64,000 nucleotides of DNA from Taishania sp. (GTDB lineage: Bacteria; Bacteroidota; Bacteroidia; Flavobacteriales_D; Crocinitomicaceae). Every line of letters begins with the position of its first letter. The stretch's first letter is position 1. This document shows positions 9,461 to 16,966 of this stretch, in pieces. A program made the position numbers and the translations under genes. The notes under the pieces are model-generated. The model was not told the DNA's origin. It worked only from the letters and a program-made list of their open reading frames with translations, and did not search any database. Location: NCBI GenBank assembly GCA_030150045.1, contig JASLGM010000026.1:1-64000 (forward strand), given 5' to 3'.

Positions 9461-10219
9461 CTAATCCGTTAACCAGCGTAAAAAGGCAGTCATTTTTTCT
9501 TTAGATACGGTAATCTGCTCTTTAAAAGGAAGAGATAGATTAATTAAGTATTTTCTATTGATTGAACTCGAAGCATCTTTTATCGCTTTACGATGTACTA
9601 AAAACTGACGATTTGCTCTGAAGTAATCATTCCCAACTAAAAGTTCAAGCTCTTCTAAATTTTTGTTGATGACATAATTTTCTTGATCAAATGTGTATAT
9701 ATACGTGCTTTCATTTCGGATGTAAAACAATGCAATGTTCTCTAATGAAACGGGGATGATCTTTTCTTTGTAATGAATAAGTAAGGTCTGATTTTTTGAT
9801 TGAGTAGAATGACGAATGATGTCTACTACTTTGTGAATATTGGCAGATGAACTAATCATTGCACGGCTAAGGTTTTTATAACGATCTAGTGCATTGATAA
9901 TAACTTCTTTTGAAAACGGTTTTAAAATATAATCAATCCCGTTTACTTTAAATGCTTCTAAAGCGTATTGATCATATGCCGTACAAAAAACGACTGGAAT
10001 TTCAATTGTATTTTCTGTGAATATCTCAAAGCTTAATCCATCCCCAAGGTGAATATCACTAAATATTAAATCAATTTCTTGCTCCACTTTAAAGAAATCA
10101 TTTGCGGAAGCAACTGAGTCTATCATTGCTAAAATTTCAATATTTGAATCTACTTTTAATAAGAGATCTTTCAAATCTTCAGCAATTAACTGTTCGTCTT
10201 CAATAATAACGATCTTCAT
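9461..10219 (-). CDS. LytTR-type response regulator
   Basis: 252 residues. The receiver domain (1-120) has the acidic pair at E7-D8/E9, phosphoacceptor D55 in IFSDIHLGDG, and the conserved K in ILKPFSK. A LytTR DNA-binding domain occupies about 145-252 (FRANRQFLVHRKAI). It is the output partner of the histidine kinase whose stop lies 6 bases upstream, so the two are translated from one message. LytTR regulators bind direct repeats ahead of target promoters; the likely targets here are the RND operon just downstream and its own operon (see the shared motif). Confidence 0.93.
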   Translation of the reverse strand: MKIVIIEDEQLIAEDLKDLLLKVDSNIEILAMIDSVASANDFFKVEQEIDLIFSDIHLGDGLSFEIFTENTIEIPVVFCTAYDQYALEAFKVNGIDYILKPFSKEVIINALDRYKNLSRAMISSSANIHKVVDIIRHSTQSKNQTLLIHYKEKIIPVSLENIALFYIRNESTYIYTFDQENYVINKNLEELELLVGNDYFRANRQFLVHRKAIKDASSSINRKYLINLSLPFKEQITVSKEKMTAFLRWLTD

Positions 10220-10225
10220 GTTAAT

Positions 10226-11287
10226 CTATATAAGTTTTATTTTTACCGTAAATGTTTCCCCGTTATTTAATATCTCAATATCTTCTTCATAAATGATACG
10301 ACAGCGCTGTTGTAGATTGTAAAGCCCGTTTCCTGTCGAATGCTCCACTGTTTTTCGTAAACGAATAGGATTGGAAATACAAATGAAATCATTCTCAAAA
10401 AAAACTTTTATTTCCAAAGGATTTGAAAGTGTAAATTGATTGTGTTTTATTGCATTCTCTAATAGTGGTTGTAAGGAGAAATTGGGAATACTTCTTTGCA
10501 TTCTCGAATCTTTCATATCTATTTCTACTTTATAAATCAAAGCTTCTGTAAATCGGATCTTTTGCATGTTCATATAATCCGTACAGATTTTTAACTCTTC
10601 TTCAATTTTAGAAATTTGATTTCGGTTGTCTGCTATTGAAGCACGAAGGAATTCACTTAAGTGAATCACATATTGATCCGCTAGTTCAGGATCCTTTTTT
10701 ATCAAAGATTTTAATGTATTTAAAGCATTGAATAAAAAATGTGGTTGGATTTGTTGACGTAATAATTGATTAATAGTTTCAGAATGAAGTGATTTTAACT
10801 CTGCGACTTCCAATTCATTTTTAACTTTTGTGTGATGTAAAAGAATGAAGTTGTGAAAGAAATAAACAACGGAATACAACAACAAGCTCACATAAGGAAT
10901 AAAGATAACTAAATGCCAATCTTCTTTGATTTTTGAATAACGTTCATCAAAATTAATCTGTGAAAGATATCCCATTTTAACAAACAATAAATTGATCAAG
11001 TAAAACAAAGACACTAAAATAATGGTCATTAAATAACCAGTGAGGAATTGGCTTAATTGAATATTAATATTATTGTGTTTACAATCCCATTTCTCCACCT
11101 TATTGATTAGAAGTACATTAAAAAAGCTAATAATAAAAAAGTGACAAAATATAGAGGTTGTACGGTAAGCCACCGTAGCTAAATTATATTCGGAAGTACT
11201 GTAAGTAATAAAAGCAGAGATGGCCACCGAAATGGAGAACCAAAAGCTATACTTTATAAGATTTTTATATGGGTATTTAGAAAACAT
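10226..11287 (-). CDS. LytS/YehU-type membrane sensor histidine kinase
   Basis: 353 residues. Four predicted membrane helices (about 12-30, 44-64, 82-104, 126-150) precede a short coiled linker and the His_kinase domain. The phosphoacceptor is H183 in QIQPHFLFNALN, the signature of the LytS/YehU group. The HATPase part has the N-box (LQPLLENAIKHN) and a short G-box (STGNGLYNLQQR). No separate periplasmic sensor domain is seen, so sensing is probably through the membrane part. It is co-transcribed with the LytTR regulator. This pairing is common in Bacteroidota; the stimulus is unknown. Confidence 0.92.
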   Translation of the reverse strand: MFSKYPYKNLIKYSFWFSISVAISAFITYSTSEYNLATVAYRTTSIFCHFFIISFFNVLLINKVEKWDCKHNNINIQLSQFLTGYLMTIILVSLFYLINLLFVKMGYLSQINFDERYSKIKEDWHLVIFIPYVSLLLYSVVYFFHNFILLHHTKVKNELEVAELKSLHSETINQLLRQQIQPHFLFNALNTLKSLIKKDPELADQYVIHLSEFLRASIADNRNQISKIEEELKICTDYMNMQKIRFTEALIYKVEIDMKDSRMQRSIPNFSLQPLLENAIKHNQFTLSNPLEIKVFFENDFICISNPIRLRKTVEHSTGNGLYNLQQRCRIIYEEDIEILNNGETFTVKIKLI

Positions 11288-11331
11288 GCCACAAATTTAA
11301 GCACCTTTCCCTTCATTATATAAATTACTTA

Positions 11332-11348
11332 ACTAAAACGGACAAAAA
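11332..11348 (-). promoter_or_regulatory. Second copy of the shared 17-bp upstream motif
   Basis: ACTAAAACGGACAAAAA, matching 9329-9345 at 16 of 17 positions. It lies in the 74-bp gap between the kinase start (11287) and the preceding gene. On the minus strand a TATAAT then GAAGG follow 11 bases after it. Suggests autoregulation of the kinase-regulator operon (inference). Confidence 0.5.
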
Positions 11349-11361
11349 TAGCACCTAAGTG

Positions 11362-11853
11362 TCAGGCAAATCTTTTGTTAATCCCATGATTTACATCCTT
11401 GTAATAGCCAATAATATAGCCTAACATTGCTCCAGAAATAAAGCCTGTAAGATAACCAACATGAGGATTTGAGATGTATAAGCCAAACAATAATCCAAAT
11501 AAAAGACCACCAGCAACTCCTATCGGTATATAAATTGATTTGTAGTAATGACGAGGAAGTAAGTTTAATTCTGTATTGACAAAATATTTGAAATCATCCA
11601 AAAGTGAACGGTATGTCTTGTATGAATTAGGTGATGTTTCATTGATGTTTGGAATTGCGTAATACAGCTTATCCATACGCTCATTCAATTCTCTAAAGTG
11701 TTCTTCATTTAATTGCTTTTTTGAAAGCTGTTCTACAACTTCACGAATGTAATTAGGTTGAATAATTTTTTGCGCTCGCGAAGAATAAGTGTTTTTAACA
11801 TGATCAATACGTGTAAGATGTACTTCTTTCCATGTTTTGCTAATTGTTTTCAT
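11362..11853 (-). CDS. Conserved-looking small membrane protein of unknown function
   Basis: 163 residues; I do not recognise the family. The first ~105 residues are soluble, charged and helical. They are followed by two adjacent glycine-rich membrane helices (about 108-126, IPIGVAGGLLFGLLFGLYI, and 132-149, LTGFISGAMLGYIIGYY), the pattern of a helical hairpin. The tail is basic. It lies upstream of the histidine kinase on the same strand, but the 74-bp gap with a promoter-like motif argues against simple co-transcription. No enzyme motif is visible. Confidence 0.75.
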   Translation of the reverse strand: MKTISKTWKEVHLTRIDHVKNTYSSRAQKIIQPNYIREVVEQLSKKQLNEEHFRELNERMDKLYYAIPNINETSPNSYKTYRSLLDDFKYFVNTELNLLPRHYYKSIYIPIGVAGGLLFGLLFGLYISNPHVGYLTGFISGAMLGYIIGYYKDVNHGINKRFA

Positions 11854-11963
11854 ATCTGATCATTTTAGTAATTCAATTCGGGGCAATTACAAGTCAATGT
11901 AGGGCGATTGATTATTTACAATAATTACCACATTTGAAATATACAAAAAGCTCAAAAACAAAC

Positions 11964-11986
11964 AAAGGCTCCTTATGAGAGCCTTG
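11964..11986 (-). terminator. Terminator of nhaA
   Basis: Stem AAGGCTC / GAGCCTT with a 7-base loop, followed on the minus strand by a T-rich stretch. It lies about 25 bases after the nhaA stop. Confidence 0.75.
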
Positions 11987-12010
11987 TTATAAAATGTTAT
12001 TTTATTGATA

Positions 12011-13162
12011 TTATTTAACTTCTGGTTGCTTACGAAGCATAAAGAACAAGATTAAGTAACCAATAATTCCAGCCACTGTCGAAGAAATTAAGATCGAAAG
12101 CTTTGCGTTATTTAGTATCTCAGGAGAATCTGAGAAGGCTAAGTTGGCAACAAAGATTGACATCGTAAATCCTATTCCACCTAATAGAGAAACACCTAAA
12201 ATTTTTAACCATTTTACACCATCTGGTAAACTTGCCATTTTTAAACTCACCACCAATAATGACATTAAAAATATACCAACAGGTTTTCCAAGTACTAGGC
12301 CAACAAAAATACCTACACTGTATTCGTGAGATATTGCATCAATGACACTACCCCCTAAAGTGATTGCTGTATTAGCTAATGCAAAAAGAGGTAGGATAAT
12401 AAACGTTACAGGTTTGGTTAACCAATGTTCAATTTTGGTAGAAAGACCTTCTTCGCTACCACCGTCAAATGGAAGAGCGAAAGCCAAAAGAACACCCGCT
12501 ATTGTTGTGTGAATTCCGGATTTCAACATGAAAAACCACATGAAAATACCACCAATCAAGTAAATAAAAAGGTTTTTCATCTTAAAGCGATTCAATAACA
12601 ATAAGGCAATGAAACACAATAAAGAGAAAAACAAATAATTCGCTTGGAATGGATGTGCAGGGTCAGGGTAGAAAAAGGCAATTACAAGAATAGCTCCCAA
12701 ATCATCGATGATTGCTAAACTCGACAAGAAAATCTTTAATCCCAAAGGAACTTTGTCGCCTAACAATGTTAATACAGCCAATGCGAAAGCAATATCTGTA
12801 GCCATAGGAATACCAAAACCACCTTGAGTAGGTGTTCCATAATTGAATATCATGTAGAACAACGCAGGAATTAGCATACCACCAATAGCAGCAAAGATTG
12901 GAAGCATAGCCTTTTTGACATTACTCAATTCACCAATGTACAATTGACGTTTAATCTCTAAACCAACAAAAAGGAAGAAAATTGCCATTAACGCGTCGTT
13001 GATCCATCCTTCGACGGATAAAATACCTAAATCAGCATCCCAAATTTTGTGGTAACCCTCAGCAAAAGATGAGTTGGAAATAGATAAAGAGAAAAGTGTA
13101 CAGATAATCAACAAAACCCCGCCGATTTGTTCACTTCTTAAAAATGCTTTAAGTGAATTCAT
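12011..13162 (-). CDS. nhaA: Na+/H+ antiporter NhaA
   Basis: About 383 residues from the internal ATG (MNSLKAFLRSEQIGG). The frame extends about ten codons upstream, but that extension overlaps a TAnnTTTG promoter element, so the shorter start is preferred. The ion-binding aspartates are present as D153-D154 in AIIDDLGAILV and D123 in MATDIAFALA, matching D163/D164 and D133 of the E. coli protein. About 12 membrane helices. NhaA expels sodium in exchange for protons at alkaline pH. Single gene with its own promoter and terminator. Confidence 0.96.
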   Translation of the reverse strand: MNSLKAFLRSEQIGGVLLIICTLFSLSISNSSFAEGYHKIWDADLGILSVEGWINDALMAIFFLFVGLEIKRQLYIGELSNVKKAMLPIFAAIGGMLIPALFYMIFNYGTPTQGGFGIPMATDIAFALAVLTLLGDKVPLGLKIFLSSLAIIDDLGAILVIAFFYPDPAHPFQANYLFFSLLCFIALLLLNRFKMKNLFIYLIGGIFMWFFMLKSGIHTTIAGVLLAFALPFDGGSEEGLSTKIEHWLTKPVTFIILPLFALANTAITLGGSVIDAISHEYSVGIFVGLVLGKPVGIFLMSLLVVSLKMASLPDGVKWLKILGVSLLGGIGFTMSIFVANLAFSDSPEILNNAKLSILISSTVAGIIGYLILFFMLRKQPEVK

Positions 13163-13177
13163 ATAAAAATCTTTGTT

Positions 13178-13185
13178 ACAAATAT
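13178..13185 (-). promoter_or_regulatory. Bacteroidota-type -7 element for nhaA
   Basis: CAAATATA on the plus strand is TATATTTG on the minus strand, a match to TAnnTTTG. It lies about 16 bases ahead of the preferred nhaA ATG, giving a short leader and supporting that start over the upstream one. No clear -33 TTG was found. Confidence 0.55.
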
Positions 13186-13283
13186 AAGCCATTTATGAAA
13201 AGTTAGGGTGCCTTTTTCAAAAACAACCCTACTTAGCACTAGAAAACTTAGTAATAAAAAGTAAGGATAAAGGGAAAATCGGC

Positions 13284-13291
13284 TATTTTTG
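13284..13291 (+). promoter_or_regulatory. Promoter-like TAnnTTTG immediately before the glycosyltransferase ATG
   Basis: TATTTTTG ends only 4 bases before the ATG at 13296. If it is a genuine -7 element, transcription would begin at or next to the start codon, giving a leaderless message. There is no TTG at the -33 spacing, so the call is tentative. Confidence 0.4.
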
Positions 13292-13295
13292 AAAC

Positions 13296-14435
13296 ATGGA
13301 AATAAAAAAAATAAGTTTTGTTTCAGTTTTTCATCCGTATAGGGGAGGAATCGCCTTGTTTAGCGATCATCTGAACAATGCTTTTAAAAAAAAATGGGAG
13401 TGCAATGCAGTTAATTTTAACCGACAATATCCTGGTTTTTTATTTCCTGGAAAAACGCAGTACGTAGAAAAAAATGCGCTCGTTACTCAGTCCGAGAACA
13501 TTAGAATCATTGATTCCATTCAACCTTTTAGTTATCTTAAAGCTGCAAAACAAATAAATGATAACCAACCAGATCTATTGTTGACAAGGTATTGGATGAC
13601 GTTTTTTGCGCCCGCACTAGGAATGATTACTCGAAAAGTAACTCACAAAGCGGTGAAAATTGCACTTTTAGATAATGTCATTCCGCATGAAAAACGTTTT
13701 TTTGACGACCGATTTAATCACTATTATTTACAAGCGCAAGATGGATTTGTTGTAATGTCAAAACAAGTGCTTTCTGATTTGAAAAAATACATTCCAGAAC
13801 CAAAATATTTACTTTTAGATCATCCAAAATACAGTCAGTTCGGAGATAGGAAAGATCCAAATATTGTAGCGAAAACCTTACAAGTTTTAAACCAAAAGAA
13901 GACCATTTTATTTTTCGGTTTAATCCGTGATTACAAAGGATTAGACCTGTTAATTGATGCATTTTCTTTACTTTCAGATGAATTTCAGTTAATTATTGCA
14001 GGCGAATGTTACGGAAGTTTCGAGGGGTATCAACAGCAGATTGAGACAAACCCAAATCACGAACGAATTTTTGTGTTTAATAGGTTTATTCCTGACGATC
14101 AAATTGCAGATTTTTTCAGTGTTGCCGATTTGTGTGTATTGCCCTATCGTACCGCAACGCAAAGTGGAATTCACGCTATTTCAGATCATTTTGAAACTCC
14201 AACTTTGGTGACAAATGTTGGAGGATTACCTGAATATATTACCCCAGATTTCACCGGTGTTTTGGTTGATGAGGTAAATTCAAATGCCATTTCAGAAGGA
14301 ATTTTACACTTTTTTGAACTCGCAAAAACCGTCGATTTTCAGCAGAACATTCGGGAGAAAAACGCAACCATTGATTGGACGACTTTTGCCTCTGAGATCG
14401 TTCATTTTGCTCAAGAAATAAAAGATAAAAAATAG
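13296..14435 (+). CDS. Family 4-like glycosyltransferase (GT-B fold)
   Basis: 379 residues. The N-terminal half starts with a Rossmann strand (ISFVSVFHPYRGGIALFSDHL), typical of acceptor-binding GT4 domains. The C-terminal half carries KTILFFGLIRDYKGLDLLIDAF and SGIHAISDHFETPTLVTNVGGLPEYI, the sugar-nucleotide binding region, although the usual E-x7-E is changed at the first position (SGIHAISDH). It probably transfers a sugar from a nucleotide donor in cell-surface polysaccharide or glycolipid synthesis; donor and acceptor are unknown. It stands alone rather than in a polysaccharide cluster. Confidence 0.88.
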   Translation: MEIKKISFVSVFHPYRGGIALFSDHLNNAFKKKWECNAVNFNRQYPGFLFPGKTQYVEKNALVTQSENIRIIDSIQPFSYLKAAKQINDNQPDLLLTRYWMTFFAPALGMITRKVTHKAVKIALLDNVIPHEKRFFDDRFNHYYLQAQDGFVVMSKQVLSDLKKYIPEPKYLLLDHPKYSQFGDRKDPNIVAKTLQVLNQKKTILFFGLIRDYKGLDLLIDAFSLLSDEFQLIIAGECYGSFEGYQQQIETNPNHERIFVFNRFIPDDQIADFFSVADLCVLPYRTATQSGIHAISDHFETPTLVTNVGGLPEYITPDFTGVLVDEVNSNAISEGILHFFELAKTVDFQQNIREKNATIDWTTFASEIVHFAQEIKDKK

Positions 14436-14461
14436 GAGGGGATAGAATAGTTTTAAGATTT

Positions 14462-14604
14462 GGCTGCTATTCCGTCTTCTGGCTTTAGTACACGTGTTGA
14501 AGCATTACCTTGCTAATTTTTCGGAGTAGCTTCTAAAGTCGCTTCACCTCAAAAAGCAAGTGGATGTTCAACTTCGTGTAGCTATCACCTTCCGCCGGGC
14601 AGGA
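14462..14604 (-). repeat. Type B structured intergenic element, copy 1
   Basis: About 143 bp. On the minus strand it reads CTGCCCGGCGG at the start, GATAGCTA, the motif GCGACTTTAGAAGC, then TACTAAAGCC-GAAGACGG and GCAGCC. The terminal arms CTGC / GCAG pair. The GCGAC..AGAAGC motif corresponds to GCGACCAAAGGAAGC of type A, so A and B are relatives. It forms an inverted pair with the A copy at 14852-14997. Confidence 0.82.
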
Positions 14605-14617
14605 GAGGTTAGTTTTC

Positions 14618-14830
14618 CACCTCTATGCAGATATTCCCATATTGAGATTAAGGAAAGTCTATTGTTTCTATTTCCACCTCTATGCACATATTCCCATATT
14701 GAGATTAAGGAAAGTTTATTGTTTCTATTTCTACCTCTATGCACATATTCCCATATTGAGATTAAGGAAAGTTTATTGTTTCTGTTTCTACCTCTATGCA
14801 CATATCCCCATATTGAGATTAAGGAAAGTG
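14618..14830 (+). repeat. 57-bp tandem repeat (family D), about 3.7 units
   Basis: Units begin at 14618, 14675, 14732 and 14789, exactly 57 bp apart; the last is cut at 14830. Each contains CTATGCACATATTCCCATAT then TGAGATTAAGGAAAGT. Units differ at only one or a few positions, implying recent expansion. A frame of 104 codons reads through it, but its repeated peptide is simply a by-product of 57 being a multiple of three. The array sits between an inverted B/A element pair. Confidence 0.92.
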
Positions 14831-14851
14831 TAAATGATAAAATGTGTACTT

Positions 14852-14997
14852 CAGCCCGGGGGGAGCAGCGATAGCTAAATGGAATGAAAATGCTGGGAAC
14901 ACTGATTTGCCACTGCGACCAAAGGAAGCACGTGGCAAGCAGCTTGTGAACGCTTTTTTAGTCTATTTACTAAAGCGCGTAGACCGATTAAGGCTGC
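14852..14997 (+). repeat. Type A structured intergenic element, copy 3
   Basis: About 146 bp. Terminal arms CAGCC / GGCTG are perfect. The invariant motif GCGACCAAAGGAAGCAC is enclosed by perfect arms TTGCCAC (14907-14913) and GTGGCAA (14932-14938). The ACTAAAGCGCGTAGACCG box is close to the far end. Confidence 0.88.
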
Positions 14998-15028
14998 GAA
15001 AATGTTTTTTAGATTTTTGTCAAAATAA

Positions 15029-15060
15029 AAAAGGTCCATCTTATTACTAATTGGACCTTT
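15029..15060 (-). terminator. Terminator of the small LapA-like gene
   Basis: AAAGGTCC / GGACCTTT, an 8-bp perfect stem with a 16-base loop, preceded by A-rich sequence (T-rich on the minus strand). It lies 21 bases past the stop at 15082. Confidence 0.75.
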
Positions 15061-15081
15061 AGATTTATTTTTTAGTAACGT

Positions 15082-15426
15082 TTACAAAACAGTAGGTTCG
15101 TTTGATGAACGCAAGGTATTAATGTGGTCGTTTTGATCGATTACTCTCTTTTGAAGGTTTCGAATGTCTTTGTTTTTACGTTGCATGCGTTGGTATCCAG
15201 AGAAGCTTCCCCATAGATAGCCGGTTAACAAGGCAAAAATGATGATTAGTGGAAAAGGGATGAGGTATTCTTTTACCAATAAATTCAAGGGAACGTCTTT
15301 CCAATTTTGAAAAATAAGGACACATACCATGATTCCTAGGATTGCACCAAGGGCATATTTCAATTTTTTCCAAATGGAAACGGGTTCTTCTTTAATGATT
15401 GTTGTGGTATCGGGTTGTTTTTCCAT
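15082..15426 (-). CDS. Small membrane protein, LapA-domain-like
   Basis: About 114 residues from the ATG at 15426; a start nine codons further upstream is possible but less likely. Two membrane helices (about 27-44, and 58-78 with PFPLIIIFALLTGYLWGSF) precede a charged coiled-coil tail (QRMQRKNKDIRNLQKRVID). This layout resembles the LapA/DUF1049 group, which in some bacteria has a role in lipopolysaccharide assembly; the match is by topology and the G-(x)-L-x-G helix only, so function is not assigned. It is divergent from efp. Confidence 0.7.
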   Translation of the reverse strand: MEKQPDTTTIIKEEPVSIWKKLKYALGAILGIMVCVLIFQNWKDVPLNLLVKEYLIPFPLIIIFALLTGYLWGSFSGYQRMQRKNKDIRNLQKRVIDQNDHINTLRSSNEPTVL

Positions 15427-15514
15427 ACGAATGAGGATTATGAATAATATCAAATATACAAAATGATGGCTATAAAAGCGCTTTCAAAAAATTAAATTAT
15501 TGTATATATTTGCG

Positions 15515-15522
15515 ACCAATAA
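15515..15522 (+). promoter_or_regulatory. Bacteroidota-type -7 element for efp
   Basis: TATATTTG, an exact TAnnTTTG match, 22 bases before the efp ATG at 15545. No good -33 TTG. Confidence 0.6.
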
Positions 15523-15544
15523 AACGATAATCAAATATTTCGAT

Positions 15545-16111
15545 ATGGCAAATACAGCTGATATTAAAAATGGTTTGTGTATTAAGCACAATGACAAATT
15601 ATGTCAAATCATCGAGTTTCAACATGTGAAACCTGGTAAAGGACCTGCTTTCGTACGTACTAAAATGCGTCAAATTGAAAGCGGAAAGGTGTTGGATCAT
15701 ACGTTTTCAGCTGGACATAAAATTGAAATTGTTCGTATTGAAAACAGAGAATACCAATATCTATATGAAGAGGGAGACTCTTTCGTTTTTATGAATAATG
15801 AAAACTTTGAGCAGGTAAATATTCCTCAAGTTATGATTGAGAAACCTAAATTCTTGCAAGAGGGAATGACTTGTAACATTTTGTTCCATGCAGAGGAAGA
15901 AGCTCCATTAGTTGTTGATCTTCCAATGTACATTGTTTCTGAGGTTACTTATACAGAACCAGGAGTAAAAGGGGATACTGCAACTAACTCAATGAAACCT
16001 GCAACAATTGCAACTGGAGCTGAAGTTCGTGTTCCTTTATTTATTGATAACGGAGAAATTATCAAGGTAGATACGCGTACGGGTATTTATGTGGAAAGAG
16101 TAAAAGGATAG
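15545..16111 (+). CDS. efp: Translation elongation factor P
   Basis: 188 residues from the ATG at 15545, the standard length; an upstream in-frame start near 15500 would overlap the promoter and is rejected. Three beta-barrel domains are present: KOW-like (1-65), OB (66-130) and C-terminal (131-188, with GVKGDTATNSMKPATIATG). The loop HVKPGKGPAF carries the tip lysine K32, the residue modified or used directly at the peptidyl-transferase centre. EF-P rescues ribosomes stalled on polyproline stretches. Monocistronic, with a strong terminator 20 bases downstream. Confidence 0.97.
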   Translation: MANTADIKNGLCIKHNDKLCQIIEFQHVKPGKGPAFVRTKMRQIESGKVLDHTFSAGHKIEIVRIENREYQYLYEEGDSFVFMNNENFEQVNIPQVMIEKPKFLQEGMTCNILFHAEEEAPLVVDLPMYIVSEVTYTEPGVKGDTATNSMKPATIATGAEVRVPLFIDNGEIIKVDTRTGIYVERVKG

Positions 16112-16130
16112 TCACTATATTTTTTTCATT

Positions 16131-16160
16131 AGGGAATCTATTATGGGTTCCCTTTTTTTT
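16131..16160 (+). terminator. Terminator of efp
   Basis: AGGGAA / TTCCCT stem (extending through an imperfect centre) followed by eight T. It ends 5 bases before the hydrolase ATG at 16166, so that gene probably depends on read-through or an internal promoter. Confidence 0.85.
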
Positions 16161-16165
16161 GTTCT

Positions 16166-16954
16166 ATGAAACAGGTTCAAATAAAAAGTGGTGCATCTAT
16201 TCATGTGGCACCTATCTATGCTGAACATACAGATTCTACGGATACAGTATTAATTTTTATTCATGAAGCGTTAGGTTCTATTGGGCAATGGAAGAGTTTC
16301 CCGCAATTGCTTTGTAACCAAATGCATCTGGATGGAATTGTGTACGAAAGAGAAGGATATGGTCAATCTTCGGCTTTGCAACATCCTCGATCAACAGATT
16401 ATTTAAATAAATATGCCTGGGAGGAATTACCTGATGTATTGGATATTCTTATTCCTAAAGATAAGAAAGTGGTTCTTGTAGGGCATTCTGATGGTGCTTC
16501 TATCGCTTTGCTTTACGCAAGTAGATATCGTGAACAGGTCGTTGGTGTCATTAGTATGGCAGCACACGTGATTGTGGAGCAAGAAACCATTGAGGGGATT
16601 TTGCCTGCGGTGCAAGCTTTTAAAGCAGGGAAATTAGATGGACTTAGAAAGTATCATGGTGATAAGACTGATGATTTGTTTTACGCATGGGCAAATACTT
16701 GGTTGTCCGAAAAATTCTATAAATGGGACATTTGTAAAGATATAGAAGGAATTACATGTCCAGTCTTATTGATTCAAGGAGATAAGGATCAATATGGAAC
16801 GGTTCAACAATTACTCTTGATTAAGAAACATGTTTCTAAAGCGGATGTAAGTGTTGCACTAGTTAAGGATTGTGGACATATTCCTTTTCTACAACAGCCA
16901 AGTACGGTTCTAGATTATATTTATGAATGGAGAATGAAAAAAGGGACTTTTTAG
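16166..16954 (+). CDS. Alpha/beta-hydrolase fold protein
   Basis: 262 residues, no signal peptide, hence cytoplasmic. The nucleophile elbow is G106-H-S108-D-G, the acid is probably in QGDKDQYG (about 210), and the histidine is in KDCGHIPF (about 237), so the Ser-Asp-His triad is complete. An oxyanion region near IHEALGSIGQW follows strand 3. Substrate is unknown; esterase, lipase or dienelactone/C-C hydrolase activities are all possible for this fold. It starts only 5 bases after the efp terminator with no obvious promoter, so it may be expressed at low level through read-through. Confidence 0.88.
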   Translation: MKQVQIKSGASIHVAPIYAEHTDSTDTVLIFIHEALGSIGQWKSFPQLLCNQMHLDGIVYEREGYGQSSALQHPRSTDYLNKYAWEELPDVLDILIPKDKKVVLVGHSDGASIALLYASRYREQVVGVISMAAHVIVEQETIEGILPAVQAFKAGKLDGLRKYHGDKTDDLFYAWANTWLSEKFYKWDICKDIEGITCPVLLIQGDKDQYGTVQQLLLIKKHVSKADVSVALVKDCGHIPFLQQPSTVLDYIYEWRMKKGTF

Positions 16955-16966
16955 TCCCTTTTTTTA
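16939..16966 (+). terminator. Bidirectional terminator between convergent genes
   Basis: AAGGGACT / AGTCCCTT perfect stem with a 4-base loop and A and T runs on either side. It overlaps the last codons of the hydrolase and the stop of the convergent collagen-like gene. Confidence 0.88.

Noticed and set aside
14618..14830. CRISPR-like direct repeats
   Set aside because: The 57-bp units are contiguous and near-identical throughout, with no unique spacers between them and no cas genes in the window.
14560..14874. A 104-codon open frame with repeated peptide, and overlapping frames on the other strand
   Set aside because: It is the translation of the 57-bp tandem array; 57 is a multiple of three so all frames stay open. 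No promoter, no ribosome-binding site and no conserved start.
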